In this document: positions 33,898 through 46,588 of the stretch, one piece after another
Numbering within the stretch: the stretch's first letter is position 1
How the letters are laid out: every line of letters begins with the position of its first letter
Assembly: GCA_050084515.1 (NCBI GenBank)
Contig: CM114274.1
Coordinates: 35,526,001 to 35,590,000 of the forward strand
Reading direction: 5' to 3'
DNA from: Blasia pusilla
Taxonomy: Eukaryota > Marchantiophyta > Marchantiopsida > Blasiales
Length of the DNA: 64,000 nt
Program-made: the position numbers and the translations under genes
Notes under the pieces: generated by a model
Seen by the model: the letters and a program-made list of their open reading frames with translations, nothing else
Told to the model about the DNA's origin: nothing
Databases searched by the model: none

Positions 33898-36800
33898 AGT
33901 GTGAAAGAGGCTTCGCACCTTGACATGAGGAGACATTTTGTGATAAATGTGTTAGTGTGAATACTAGTATGACATATTTTTGCCCATTAGTGTACTAAAA
34001 TTTTGTGTAGTGTCGTATTTCAGATTAACAAAAAATTTTCTAAGATCTAAAGGGAGGAGAAGAGCCCCCCTCTTTCCATCCCTCTTCCTTTTGAGGGGCA
34101 AGTCCACCTCCTATCTATCCACTACTAGTAGGATGGGTCAAAGCTACCCCTTTGGAGAGAATTTTCCATCCCCGTAAAGGCCAAGCATCTTACCATATTT
34201 TTATTGTATATTTTTTAGGAAAATTCTATCAAATCGTAACCTTGATGCGATTGGTACCTCCTAAATACTAAATTATGTTTATTTAACAACGGGCATAAAA
34301 CTTAACATCAAATGCAAGAAAATGATATCTTCTTTTCAGAGCTCAAGACAAATTATTGTAATCCCAAGGAAACGCCCTTATTTGTATTCCATATGCATTA
34401 TCATGAGAGACATCCATATCGCGGTGGTTACTTGAGGTATTCTTGACGGTTTGATTTGTTGTAGATAGATGATTTTTTTAAATAATCCATCTTATTTTAA
34501 AAACATAGACGTTTAAAAAAGACACGTGTATATTTACCCCATATTATGGATTTGGCTCTTTTGGTTTAGTGCGTCTCCTAACATGCCAACACAAATAATG
34601 TCAAATGTACTTCCTTAAACTTTGGAGGGTAGACCCCACTTTTGGGCCAAACTTTGGGACATAAGTTTTTCAACCATAGAAACAACCTTTTTGAATAGCC
34701 TGACTCCTGAGTGCATACGAATATCCAACCCAAAATCATATGCTCTTTCCGGAGGAATTCAGACGAATCACGCTCCTTCCTACAGCATTTAGAGTGCGAT
34801 TTGTTGAACTGCTCAGATGGAAATGAAGTTCAGATGTCAAAGCAGCAGCGAATGGACGAATCTCATTAACTGGAACTTCTTGCGGTTGTTCGGAAACGGC
34901 TCTTAAAGATAGGGTTGAGAGTGGTGAAATGGATTCTACTCACAGTTTATCGTGTCCTTTGTTTCTTTATGATCAGATTCTAACGGCGTGTCCTCAAAAT
35001 TCGTGGGAGCCTCTTCCACAAACTCGTGATCTCTACGTGAATAGACGTGAGCATAGACGTAAAATGAATGAATGAGAGAGTGGAGATCAGCTCCCACCTG
35101 AATTCCTGATTCCGAGGTAGCGCTTCTTGCTACCAGTTAGCTACGATCGTGGTACGAAGTCATGGATTCTCATTTCTACGCACGGATTATCACGACCCCT
35201 CTGCATGTAGCATTGTGGATCAAATTCCAATGCCAGACTCCGACATCTTTCAGAGACGTTCGTTTAGAGTCTCAGTCAGCATCATGCTCCGTACGCGAAT
35301 CGAGACGCAAGCTTTCTCGTCCCCTGCTTACACCGCCCCGCCCGGCCGGCGTCAATCAAATAACCTCAATCCGAGGCAGCTCGCGCTTCCTCTATCTAAG
35401 GTCATAATAAGAAGGCATAGAATTCGACAAGCAGTCACTTCATCGTGTCCTCCGCGTCGTCGTGAAGATCGGGTTCCCGCGCCGCACTCTCAGAAATCGT
35501 CGGCCGAAGCCCTGGGACGACGGAGCCGAGTCCTCCGTACCTGGATCGATGCGCAAGCTCTCGTCTCGGGGCTGCAGCTGTCTCGCTCGCCTTCGGTCCC
35601 ATGGCTGATCGCATGTTCCTGATTCTGAGGGAGCGCTTCGAACTTGGATCCGCGCAAGCAAATCGTGCGACTGACTTCTCCATTCTCAGGTGCGTGCAGC
35701 GAGCTTGCTTCCCCATGGCTGTATTGAGGCAGCTCGCGCTTCCTCTATCTAAGGTCCTAATGGGCCAATAAAGGGCCCTTGCGACGACCTAAAGTAGACC
35801 AGAAGGTTTGAGGAACAACTCAACTTTGCTGTCAATCGATTACGCATTCCCAATCTCCACAGCGTTTTTGAATTGGATTCGTCCCCACTTGTCTGTATGC
35901 TGTGCAACCACGCGTGTCACAGAAGGGTTGTGGTGGGGCGTGTCAAGGGTCGTGGAGAAGATGGTACAAAGCCCATATATATGGTTTTCGGGCGTCTCGT
36001 AATCCCTTTCGGACGTCCGAGTTTGTATTCCCGTAAGAAGACACAAATGTGGCATTTAAATATTTTTTTCAAACGTAGTTCAGAAAATTATCTAAGGGGC
36101 CCGGGATTAACCCCATATTGAGACACCTACCGATAACTAAAATTTCTCACATCGACAACCATACCAAAAACATCAGATCTTGTTTTTCTTTCGAAAACTG
36201 ACAACCATGAGGTGTTAATGATGTGCAAACTATTGTATACTTGTCGGTGCTCCTCTGATGGACGGGTGAAACCGCCCCGTCCCCCTCAACTTAATTGTTA
36301 ATTCCCATTAAATGTACCACATGTCAACACGGGAAGCCTCTAAAATGCATAAATGTCATGCCGGAAAAAGCTCATGCCGAAACCCTAGACTCTTTTAATA
36401 GTATAGATTGGAAACATGACAACTAAACATGGTGGAAATATTTTGAGACTACCTTCCTTATTGGATTTTTAAGGGCAATGAGAAAATCTTTTATTGAATT
36501 TATGTGCAAATACTGTTAGTACCTTGGAGGACACCGGTTGTACACCAAGTAATATATAACCAATGTCGTCCTCTTATATTAATACGGACCGGTGAACTAT
36601 CCACACTAATGTTGCTAAGCTTAGATTTTTTGAGAAGTGAAATTAATAGTTTCAGATATTAAAATCTGAAGTATGTTGCGAAAGCATGCTTGTCTTAATT
36701 TTAACCATTAAGCTAGTAATTCTTTACGGATTTCCTTATGAAAATGGAAAAAATATAAACTATTTTCCCCCGAAGTGAAAGAAAGGTTTCTTTCTGTGTG

Positions 36801-37719
36801 GTAAAGTTTTCATTAAGTGATGAGTATTGAAAGAGGGAAACTTTGGTTCTAGAAAATAAGAAGTCTAGTTATGCCTCACTTAATGGGAAGATACTAAGAA
36901 TCTTAAAAAACTTAAATGATCCGATCATAAATGACATTAGCAAATAAAAAATGGAAATATAATAATTCCAAATATTCTCAAAGTCAACTCATTTAAAGGA
37001 AATAATCATTTTATAAAATATATTTATAGCAAGAATAATCCAAATTTTCATAATGGAAGATATTCATATTTCTTAAATCATAAACTCCTTTTGTAAAATA
37101 AATATCAGAAAGTCAGACATACTGATATGCTATCAGTAATTCTCCAGATAATTTTTATATATTACTAATATTCAAAGTTCTAATAAACCAACAGATGTAA
37201 GGCACTCGTGCACGTAGCAGCAGATCGGCTCTAGTGAAACAGAGAACCCCTGCGTAAATCATACTAATAATCACTATTATTAGACTTATTATCGCATTAT
37301 TGAAAATAATATTCGAAAGTCATCGGCACTGGAATCTGTCTTTTTCCAAACATTAACACTATGGTCTTAATTGTAGCGCAAGAGACAAAATAAAAGACAC
37401 GTGTATGGCACTCATGCCCGTAGGCGTCTGACGAAGAGTGACAGCTGAATTCGTCAGGAAATCCCGACTCCCAAGGAATCGAAACCCGTACCTTTCGAAC
37501 TTCGCATGCAGATCAGACATATGATAATCGCAGACAACACGTGAAACCGTTGATCCTATCATCGGACCACCCTCAATGTCGTGATCGGTGAAACGTCAAA
37601 CACCAATCACGACAAGACATCAGAACTACCGGGTCCCACCAAGGCCAGCCGGGGATATATGTTTGGGGCCCAGGTAGAAGAATATCGCTCCCCAAATCAA
37701 AAAGTGAGCATGTTTAGGG
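33898..37719. other. AT-rich non-genic stretch with a GC-rich island
   Basis: No supported gene. Sequence is AT-rich except for 35100-35780, which is GC-rich and internally duplicated. Another AATAGTATAGATT motif is at about 36397. Confidence 0.5.
35100..35780. repeat. GC-rich island with degenerate direct duplication
   Basis: A near-identical block of about 33 bp containing GCAGCTCGCGCTTCCTCTAT occurs at 35375-35407 and 35727-35759. Further paired motifs are CCTGATTCCGAGGTAGCGCTTC (35104) against CCTGATTCTGAGGGAGCGCT (35618), and ACGCAAGCTTTCTCG (35305) against GCGCAAGCTCTCG (35550). The island is thus a diverged tandem duplication of about 350-500 bp. A 157-codon frame here has no recognisable domain. 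Confidence 0.55.
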
Positions 37720-37792
37720 TGGAGTTGCAGGGAATCGAACCCCGTGCCTATCGCATGCGAAGCGATCGCTCTACCATGTGAGCTACAACCCC
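37720..37792 (-). tRNA. tRNA-Ala (anticodon CGC)
   Basis: The minus strand folds as a complete 73-nt tRNA. The acceptor is GGGGTTG with CAACTCC, and the D arm GCTC...GAGC. The anticodon stem ATCGC/GCGAT encloses loop TTCGCAT. The T arm has loop TTCGATT, and the discriminator is A. The anticodon CGC (plus-strand 37757-37759) reads the alanine codon GCG. CCA is not encoded, as expected for a nuclear gene. A TTTTT Pol III terminator follows at 37703-37699. There is no intron. Confidence 0.95.
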
Positions 37793-37997
37793 ATGCTCTC
37801 CCCACTACGTGCTTTGGAGACTTTATGAAATTATTTTAGAGGACATGTCATATTTTTAAAGTGAGGATTCTAGTTGGTAGATATAGGAAAATGGATTGTG
37901 TTACTGGTAAGCACTATTATTCTTGGGGGTGATATTCTAGTGACATTGATCCTCTTGGATAATAAGATGGATTCTTAATGGAGATATAATATTAGAG

Positions 37998-38630
37998 TAC
38001 GAAGAATGGGAGGTTTAGGAAGAGACAAGGTATATCCAAGTAACGTGGATTCTTCGGTTCGTGTGTGTAGGTTAATTTTTTTAAATTAAATCCATAACAA
38101 GTATATGTACACGTTTTACAAAAATAAGTAAGCCACAATATTGGTTGTTGTTGTCTCATGACCCTCAAAACCAAACGCACACTTATGACAAACTCTAGTA
38201 GACTCACACTAGGATCGGAATGCGTCAAAGTCTTAAAAACAAGGTGTAATTTTGTGTAAGTTGTGGAATGTGAGACTTAAGCTTAAATAGGTTTCTTAAA
38301 GTATGAAGGTTGTAATACTTAAGAGCATAATAAATTGGTCATGATCCTCAAGTTCCACCGTCGTGTGCCTACTCCCGTGAATGTTGGTCTTATGTGTCGT
38401 GGAAGCTTGCATAATATTGGGGTACAAAGAATTTGAGGTTTGGGAAGAGAGGAGGCACATCCAACCTACTTGGATAATTGGGTTCATATGTTGGTTTCTT
38501 TTCTTGATTAAATCCTTAATTTTCTGGCATACGCTTGTCATAACAAGTTTACATACATGTTTTACAAACAAAATTAAGGCACGATATTGGTCGTCATTCT
38601 CTCGCAACCCTTAGAACCAAACGTACACTA
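37998..38630. repeat. Dispersed/tandem repeat pair (about 190 bp units)
   Basis: The block 37998-38190 is a diverged direct copy of 38427-38630. Shared features are GGGAGGTTTAGGAAGAG or similar, ATTAAATCC, a GTTTTACAAA motif, GCACGATATTGG or GCCACAATATTGG, and AACCAAACG. A second unit at 38238-38360 recurs at 39676-39806 (TTTTGTGTAAGTTGTGGAATG and TGGTCATGATCCTCAAGTTC). The family is not identified. Confidence 0.55.
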
Positions 38631-40639
38631 GTGTGGAACATCAGAAATGTCGTGCGCCTACTTCACTTGAACATCAATCTTTAGTGTTGCGGAAGCGTGC
38701 GTTCAATAGGACACGCTCTCATCGCCAATCTGGATCCAAACACACTCATGTTAGTCTCCTCTAGGTCAATCAGACTTCCAATCCATCGAGTCCTCAACTT
38801 GGCACCTCATCAAGCTCAACCTTTCCTCATTCCTAGCTCCCCAACACGGGCAAGTCTTTTGAGACTTGGGATAGAATTTCTAGTTAGTCTAGGCACCTAA
38901 AACGGCGTTTGCGTGCCTACCGTTGCAAACTATCCAATGGACCTCGCATGAGCCCCAAACCGAGACCCAAAAATGTGATTCGCGGGTTGGAATTCAATAG
39001 GGACCTTCGAAATCCACTCTATTGGACTTGGTTCAGGTTTTGAATCCCAACGCCAAAACTCCTTATCCATTCCATGCCCTTCAATTGTGTCGCGATGCCC
39101 CAAAGTGGGGTTTGAATCCCAAGCACCCTTGGAGATCTGCCCCCTTACTAGTACTTATGGGGATCTCTTCCCTGCCCCTACCTTTGGAGAAGATACACCC
39201 GGAACCCTCTTTTTGGACCTCCACTCGACTCCCCATACACTGGTTTATGGCCAATATCTCAGTCTTTGCTTGTGCGTTTTCTAAAATACATGGTGCGTTG
39301 GAACTAGCTCCTTATAAGCTTTCCAACTCCACCTTATTTTTCCAAAATGATTTTTAGGACTAAAATTTATGTTTGAAAATACGGTCGGAAATCCCAAATG
39401 CTAGTCATGTCCCAAATTTAGTTCTCACCTTTTGGCCACATCTCGTCCTAGACTCCACTCCTCTTGAGTCAGGGTTCGCATTTGGTTCCGATTTCCTTAG
39501 TCGCGACCATAAATGCATGAAACACTGGAAACGCTAACCTCGCTCGTGTCTCACACATGTGTTTCCTTACTTGTCTCTTCTTGAGACCTCTCCAAAGCGC
39601 AAACTATCCTAGCGTGAACCCGCTTGGTGCTCGTTTGGTTATGAGGGTTGCGACAAGAAAGTGTGTTTGGTCGGAGTTTAAAAAAAAATATGATTTTGTG
39701 TAAGGTGTGGAATGCCAAACACATGCCTAAATATGTACCTTAAATAATGAAGGCTGTAACATTGAAGGGCATTACCAATTTGTCATGGTCCTCAAGTTCT
39801 ACCCTACGATTGCAAGTGTGGGATGGAACTTGAGGAGCGCTCAAGACCTACAAGGGTTTAACTCCAAGAAGGCTGCAACCTAGCTTGAATTTGACTATTT
39901 GTTTGGTTTTTCTCCATATTAAGGTTATGAATGCTAGACGTAAGATGCACTTGGGTTTAGTAAGTTGGTGTTGGAAAGCTTGTTATGAGTTGGTTGCAAT
40001 GCACTAAAGCTCTATATAAACGCACAAGCAAAACTTTCGAAAAAGACCAAAAACCATCAAAATGACAATATGGATTAAGAGGCATATTTGGGAAAAAAAC
40101 AAAAGGGGGCCCAAGGAAGGGCAAAGATCTCTAGAATTATACGCAAGATAGAGGATCTCCAAGGGATTTTCGATCCTAAACCCCATCTAGGCAGCTCTAT
40201 CAAGGTCCATTGGGAAATTGTAGTGACTAGACACTGTAACGTTGGTTTAGGTTCCTAGACAATAAAAAACTTTGGTCTAAACTCTTTAATGGCATGCATA
40301 TGTTAGGTCTGTGTTCGACCTTTCTTCATAACTTAATCTTGCAATCATACATTGCAAGATATCATAGGATTGGTATCTTATGATTTAAGAGAGTTACCAT
40401 TTTGTGAAAAGCTCCTTTTTTTGGCAAAGATTTCTATCAAGTCCTTCCTGTTGTTTGTTGCGTAGATTGTCTGCAAATTGTGCAAGTTCCATTTAAGATA
40501 TCCCTTTAATGATCTCATGTGAGGGTGATGAAACTTATTGCTAACATAAGAGTCCAAAATTTAGAAGGTATCGCACTTTTTTCTTTTGTTTTCATAAGTC
40601 ATTTCAAAACAACTAAACTTTTCTATTTATAATAATTCA

Positions 40640-41500
40640 TTATGTTCTTCATTATGTGCAAGGCCTGCCGAGGCCTATCAAGAAGAATTGGATTATTGGT
40701 TGTTGATGGTCTAAGGAGGTCTTCTTCCATTACATAAGGAATTAGGGGATTCTCCAGATGTTATGGTGTCTAAAACAAACTATATCAACAATCTCATAAA
40801 TACAATCAATGGGATTGATTGTCAACGATTCCGTGATATTAACTTCTTGAGGGATATAACTATTTTAACATCTATAAATAGAGAGGTGGATCATATAAAT
40901 ACTGAAGTGATATCTATATTTCATGGAGAGGTAACTTCCTTATTTTGAATATTTTCATCGATTTATTATTACTTTGCTAATGTGAATTTTACCTTTTAGA
41001 TACTTACATACTTTTGAACTTCATGTGTAGGACCATATTTATCCTAGTTTTAATTCTATTTTAGATGAGGGGATGTCTCATATTTCCTCCCACACAGTTT
41101 TTGTCTCCTTACCTTCGGGACTACCATTATATTTTTTTGTCCTTAAAGATCTAAAGCACCTATCATGTTCTTACAAAACTTGAATGGAGCAAAGGGAAAA
41201 AATAGTGGGACACGATTGGTCATTCAAACCTTCATGTCACATGTCATTGGTTCTAAGTTCACTACCGGGATAAAAATTGGGGATCGGATCTTCATCCCAC
41301 ACATCCCTTTGATTGCGTCTAACTCTAGCTTACCTTTTGATCTTGGTAGATTTCAATTTCATATTTGTCTTGCTTTTACTATGACTATTAATAAAACCCA
41401 AATTCAGACTTTCAAAGAGGTTGGAATCTAATAACCAATATCTATATTCTTTCGTGGAATCATGGAAAATTATATGTTGCTTTATCACATGTGGGTACAT
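40640..41500 (+). pseudogene. Helitron-type Pif1-like helicase relic (C-terminal part)
   Basis: In broken frames the sequence reads INFLRDITILTSINREVDHI (40828-40900), IKIGDRIFIPHIPLIASN (41271 onward), AFTMTINKTQIQTF (near 41375) and HGKLYVALSHVGT up to 41500. These match, in order, the end of the Pif1-like helicase of plant Helitrons (TPTN-EVDEIN, the R/K-V-x-IPRI motif, AMTINKSQGQ, HGQLYVALSR). Helitrons use this helicase together with a Rep nuclease for rolling-circle transposition. A solo LTR sits right behind the VGT at 41501. Confidence 0.75.
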
Positions 41501-42853
41501 TGTCGTATAATAAAATCAACCAGTGTGTAAACTCCTTTGTCATTAAGTGTTAGATAGAGTTTCATTAGTATTAAGTAAATTGGCTTAGAAAAAGGAGATT
41601 CTTATGTTTAAACCTCTTTATGGTGCCTCTTTTATGCGGGTCCAACTTTAGGAAAAGGAGGTAATAAATAAAAGATGACTTTATAAAAGTAAAGTAGTTG
41701 CTTTAATGAAAAGCAAAAGTAGTCTTGGTTGGTGGCTAGGTTAGTTGGGATAATTTGGAAAATATCAAGTGGGTAAAAGAGGATATTTTGGAAGAGATAA
41801 GAGGAAATCTACTTGTGTCAAAATGTGATTGGCTAAACCTTGAGAGGAAGCCATGTGGCACAAGATAAGATAAGATAAGCTCTATTTCGTACTCTTGTGG
41901 ATCCCTTGTGAGTATATAAAGAGGAGGGACCTTCAAGGGTTCATCACCTTCTATTCACATCTTGAGTCATCTCTTGAATGTCTTTGGGATTCTTGCTCTT
42001 CCAATGAGAGTCCCTCTTGAATGTCATGGTCTATTCTTGAGAGGGAGTGTGGTGTGTCTCTCTTGAATGTATGGCTGGGATTGCTTGCTCTTCCAATGAG
42101 AGTGGATCACCCCTCTTGGGAGAGTAACTTGATCATGGTCTATTCTTGAGAGGTTTTAGAGAGTGTGTGTGTGTGTGTGTGTGTGGGGATGAGAGGTTTG
42201 TGTAGAGGAGTTTAGTCATACTAAAATAGCGGATGTTTTGGCTTGTTACTTTCCCAATGAGAGTGGATTACCCCTCTTGGGAGAATAACTCGCCAAAACC
42301 CATTCTTGAGGAGAGTAGAGAATGTCTCAAGCATGGATAGGGGTGGAGCACGAGCTATGCCCGACTTTCCTTTCCTAAATCCTTACCATGTCAAGGTACT
42401 CTTTGTAGATAGGCCTTTGGTTCACTCGCTATTTAGTTTATCACTTTGGGAGGCGTTCATGAACCAGGTCATGCAATCTCCAACTCAGTGATTCTTCCTA
42501 TCGTCACATATGGAAGGACATCGGATTGTACTTTGTATGTCCTTATATAGCGATCCATGGATGTCAATAGGCCTGGTCAAGTAGGGTTTAACACTAGTTG
42601 TGCTATCTTCCTCGTGTAGAAACGTAAAATAGTTTATAGGGATTTTATAGTTAGGAATTTCGGGGTCCGATGTTACGAAGAAGTGATCGCCTCGGCACTT
42701 CCATTTGTGATACTTGTCGTGAGAGAATGGAGAGTGTACATCATAATTTTGTATTGAAAAAGGAGAACTTATTAGAGAGTTCACCTTGCATCGACCGCAT
42801 CTACCGCAGCTAGAAGGCCCGCCCTTGCTCGAAGAAAGATTCTCGACACGACA
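41501..42853 (+). repeat. Solo LTR of a different retroelement, 1353 bp
   Basis: Starts TGTCGTATAATAAAATC and ends CTCGACACGACA. The termini TGTCGT and ACGACA are perfect inverted 6-mers. A TATA box with context GAGTATATAAAGAGG is at about 41913. Flanks ACAT and ACGT suggest a decayed 4-bp duplication. A second copy, 1280 bp, is at 57357-58636. It contains a (GT)n tract at 42163-42184. No coding content is supported; the 172-codon minus-strand frame at 42485-43003 spans its end and is not credible. Confidence 0.8.
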
Positions 42854-42984
42854 ACGTGAATTGTAATTTCTATCATGGCATCCTCGGATACCACTCATAC
42901 CAATAAGAAATTCTATACACATAATGTTGTATATAAATAAATTATTTAAATAAAGTATCATTTTTTGATTGCTACTATTTATAA

Positions 42985-43024
42985 TAAAACCCTTATCATG
43001 CAAAGCACGTACATGCTTACTAGT
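42985..43024 (+). mobile_element. Helitron-like 3' terminus
   Basis: The sequence GCAAAGCACGTACATGCTTACTAGT, split here as GCAAAGCACGTACATG and CTTACTAGT, ends in CTAG followed by T. It is downstream of, and in the same orientation as, the helicase relic, so it may be the 3' end of that Helitron. Confidence 0.45.
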
Positions 43025-43073
43025 ATGTTAAGTTGGTGTCCAACCTTTTTGAAAATTTAGAGCTTAAGAGATG

Positions 43074-43711
43074 TGTCATGGGCTACACAACATACATCGT
43101 TGTGACCGAACACACAGACAAACACACATGATCCCATGCTAACTCATGGCACTTAAACAACGAGACAAGAAGTATGAAAATATCTCCATTAAAATAAGAT
43201 CCAATCTCTCTCACGACACCATAGTTCTCACATGTGTGCACTCTCACATGTCTCTCTCAATGTCAAACCAAACCCACTCTCCTAATGAGAGGCTTGGGTT
43301 ACACACACAAGGCAAGCAAGACCATAACTCCGCCGCTTCATGCCTAGAGGTTCAACAAAGAGAGAATGAGCTCTCAAGCTCTCTCTCTCTCCTTGAGGTA
43401 TACCCCTCCCCTCCCCAAAGCTCTCTCCATGGTAACCTATGCTCCCAAGTCACTTCCTTGGCTCTTGACCCGATGTAGGAGGTCAAGGGCCTATTACAAA
43501 AAATAGAAAGCCGATCATATATTCAAAATGGTACTTACCTAAAATAGTAAGTTCCTCAATATGGCTCCAAATGAAGTAAACGAAGGGGAAACGTGCTCTC
43601 TCAGGTTTCCCAATGGCCTCAACACGTCATCTTCGACCTACTAAGCCTGTCTTCCACTACTCACAAAGGCGCTCTACTAGATCTCATCGATCTATCCTAA
43701 AAGATGTGACA
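43074..43711 (-). repeat. Solo A-B terminal repeat unit, 638 bp, TSD CATC
   Basis: On the minus strand it starts TGTCACATCTTTTAGG (43711), runs through segment A to GGATCTTATTTTAATGGAG, then segment B, and ends CCCATGACA (43074). The plus-strand flanks are GATG at 43070-43073 and GATG at 43712-43715, a perfect 4-bp target duplication. This fixes the true ends of the A-B unit. Confidence 0.9.
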
Positions 43712-43715
43712 GATG

Positions 43716-45589
43716 ACTTCAGACTGAGACTTGGGAGACACAAAGCTGATTGACTCAAAACATGGTCGATATAGATATATTTGGATGCATGTCAATAATG
43801 AGAGCATGAAATGTTGAACACAAGCTTTTGCAACATACAAGATTTGATTTTAGACAATAGATGCATAATACGTTCAATCAAATTGATGGAATAATAAAAA
43901 ATATTTTAAAAAACTCAACTATATTAAAATTTTCAATTTTCTTATTTTTCCATTGTGTTTATTTATTGCCTCTATAAGAGTTTCTAATGGATTTGGGGTT
44001 ATCTTAGGGTTCCATATTCTAACATGGCATATGTACTTTTGTAACTCCTCACAAAAACTCTTCTAGACATGCAACGCCACTTCATACTCCCAAGTATGAA
44101 GTGGTGATATGAAGTTTATTTTTTTATATACCTTTATTTGATCCTCATAATCAAGGGGGAAAGTAGCTAAATTTGCTACACAATAGTTGAAACAAGTCAT
44201 TTCCATTCTATACATGAAATTTCATTCCAATTGAAAACTTAAGGTATACAAAAATTACTAATGATTTGTCATTCCACTAAAAATGTTAGGAACAAAATTA
44301 ATGAAAAGAGACCAAAAAATATTGATATGACCATGAACTCTCTAAAATAATTGGCACCAAAGCCTCAACCCTATCCCCTTCTTACTCACTTTTTATGGAG
44401 ACAATGCATTCGCCATATGCATCTATCTAATCCTCTAAATCATAATTTGCCGCTATGGTTGTTGAGTACATGAGCCATGGATGATGGTTCTATGGATTCC
44501 TCTTCCAAAGTTATGATATGTAATTCATAATATCATGTGAAATCTTTGTAAAATGAATCTTTTTCTAATCCTTTTTTTTTATATATAAAGATGCAACGTT
44601 TTCCCAAAACATATGATATATGGACCAAAAAAAAGATCTTATTTTCACACCATATTCTAGATTTCTATTGTTTATCTTTGAATTGAAAGTGAAAGGTTCA
44701 TAGATTCACCAACACCACCACTCTTTAATAATTTCTTAATGCTACCACACAAAATTTCCTTTTGGTATTTTCTATGTTTTTTTTCTATGAAAATAAAATT
44801 ATTTGTTGAAGTTTCTCACATAGGTTAATCCGTAATCTTTAAACTGTATTTAAAACTTGAAAGAATTTTATCATTTGCTCTCTATATAACTTACTCATCA
44901 TCAAATCAAGGAATATATATTGTTAATGAAATTGAATCTCTTGCTTTGAAAGTGAGGAGGTATGGCAATGGATCCCTTAAAGAGTGAATGGTTTTCGCCC
45001 ATTAATTGACATAATAAGCTATAAATCCAGAAACAACCTTTTAATATTTTAGTTTGCTTTGAAGATTGGTTGGAAGTGGAGCAAGTAGAGCGACAAAAAT
45101 ATTAAGGATTATGGTGTAAATTTTTCCTCTTAAAGTTATACAAGTATGGAGGTGTAGACCCCCATAGAGTCAAATGATCATGTCGTTGGTAGGAAGCAAA
45201 GAATTAACGTATGTATGTTCAAATGGTGGGGTAATAGTAGGATGGTTTAAATTGGTTTTGGAAGTGGTGAATTTTTAATGACTTTTAGACTATTGTGGCT
45301 ATTTTCAACATACTAACTTAAAATAGCTAATGGTATGCACTACTACATATGTACCTAGTTGCGAGTCATGGCAACCACACTATAGTCTTATTAGACTCAA
45401 AAATTATAATCCCTACAAGGCTTGAAATATTTTCTCTTACTCTCACAAGTCAATTCTAGTTTAGTTGCAAGATACTTGCAAACAACCCATAGGATTTTTG
45501 TAGTGTTGCAAGTCAGTAGTAGGTGACAAGACTTAGCTCAACTCTAGAAAGAAATTGGGTGGAAAGTGAGGAGAGGAGTCTTAGGGTCA
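43716..45589. other. AT-rich non-genic stretch
   Basis: No gene supported. A small perfect hairpin lies at 44077-44104 (11-bp arms CCACTTCATAC, 6-nt loop). Confidence 0.5.
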
Positions 45590-45599
45590 GGCTGCCCTC

Positions 45600-46588
45600 A
45601 ACTCCCCCACCCTATATATTGGCCATGGCCAATGGTGGTCTATCATCCCGTGTCACCACTTGAGATTGACGCCCTGAGCCCAAAATAGCATCCACTGTGA
45701 GATGTGGTGCTCTCTGGACTCCATCGTATGCTCGACTCAGTACCTCTGATGGTATCAGATTCGTCCACCACAGTCGTGGATGATGGGCACGTGACCCAAC
45801 TCTCGCTGCATCTAACAACATAAAAGGTCCCAACCAGGACCTCACCTGATGCACACTCGTCGACACACGTACACGAGTGTCTCCCAAAAATGGCACGTTC
45901 TCCAAAATGTATGCTGGAGAACATGTCCGACTCTCTTGCAAGTGTCGTACTACTCGCAGCATCTCCCAAAACATCCCTGACCTCGGATCCTGCAATCCAA
46001 ATCCTGGGCGGTTGACGAATGACCCTGATATGGCCATCCAGCAATCACCAAATGAATGGTGCCAACTCTATCCAGATCCTGCACACCCACCAAAGAGATG
46101 CCGACGGGTAGTGTATGTTGATATCCTCGTACTGCAGATACCGGAAACAACTCAGGATACCTTTGGACGAATCTCGCCACGTGACGTAATGATACTCGCC
46201 GCGCGGTCTCATCTCTCTCCACATAAAGGTACTGATACACCCACATGCCTGCCTGCAATACTGCAGCCAATCCGGTGCTAATCCCTCCGAAGAGATCTAA
46301 CACCCTAACACCCTCCTCTGGACACTTCCACACAACAGGTGTGATATCCAGTGGGGTTAACGTCTCCACTCCAGGATCTCGATTACCACCTAACTCTCGC
46401 TGCACCGGGATAAAGGCATGACTCCACGCTTGCCTCACGAGGTCGTCGGCACTACTCTGTAGCTCTTGAATCGTACCCCACAATGGTGAAGAGGTCTCGC
46501 CAACATGGGAAGAGACACCCGCCATGGCTTGTCTCTCCGTGGGACTATCTGCTACTGGGACATCCTCCGCATGTGCGTCCCCCTCCAA
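45600..46588 (-). pseudogene. DNMT3-like methyltransferase domain, copy G
   Basis: The frame 46588-45950 begins with an acidic linker and reaches motif I VLDLFGGISTGLAAVLQAG at 46303-46247, then YQYLYVERDETARRVSLRH. Motif IV is GWPYQGHSS (about 46042-46016): the catalytic Cys is replaced by Tyr, so this copy cannot be an active methyltransferase. A shift leads to frame 46037-45612 with MFWEMLRVVRHLQ, AYILENVPFLG (motif VI) and SRAHHPRLWWTNL (motif VIII). The stretch between VI and VIII has the length and hydrophobic pattern of DNMT3-type enzymes. Truncated before motifs IX/X. Confidence 0.82.

Noticed and set aside
35149-35622. 157-codon frame in the GC-rich island
   Set aside because: No domain, Arg/Ser/Pro-biased as expected from GC-rich DNA, and overlapping frames are also open.
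37470-37530. Second tRNA-like sequence (GGGTTTCGATTCC on minus strand)
   Set aside because: The T-loop motif is present but anticodon and acceptor stems do not pair; at most a tRNA fragment.
42485-43003. 172-codon minus-strand frame
   Set aside because: It crosses the end of the solo LTR into Helitron sequence; the homologous LTR end at 58214-58690 gives a similar shadow frame.
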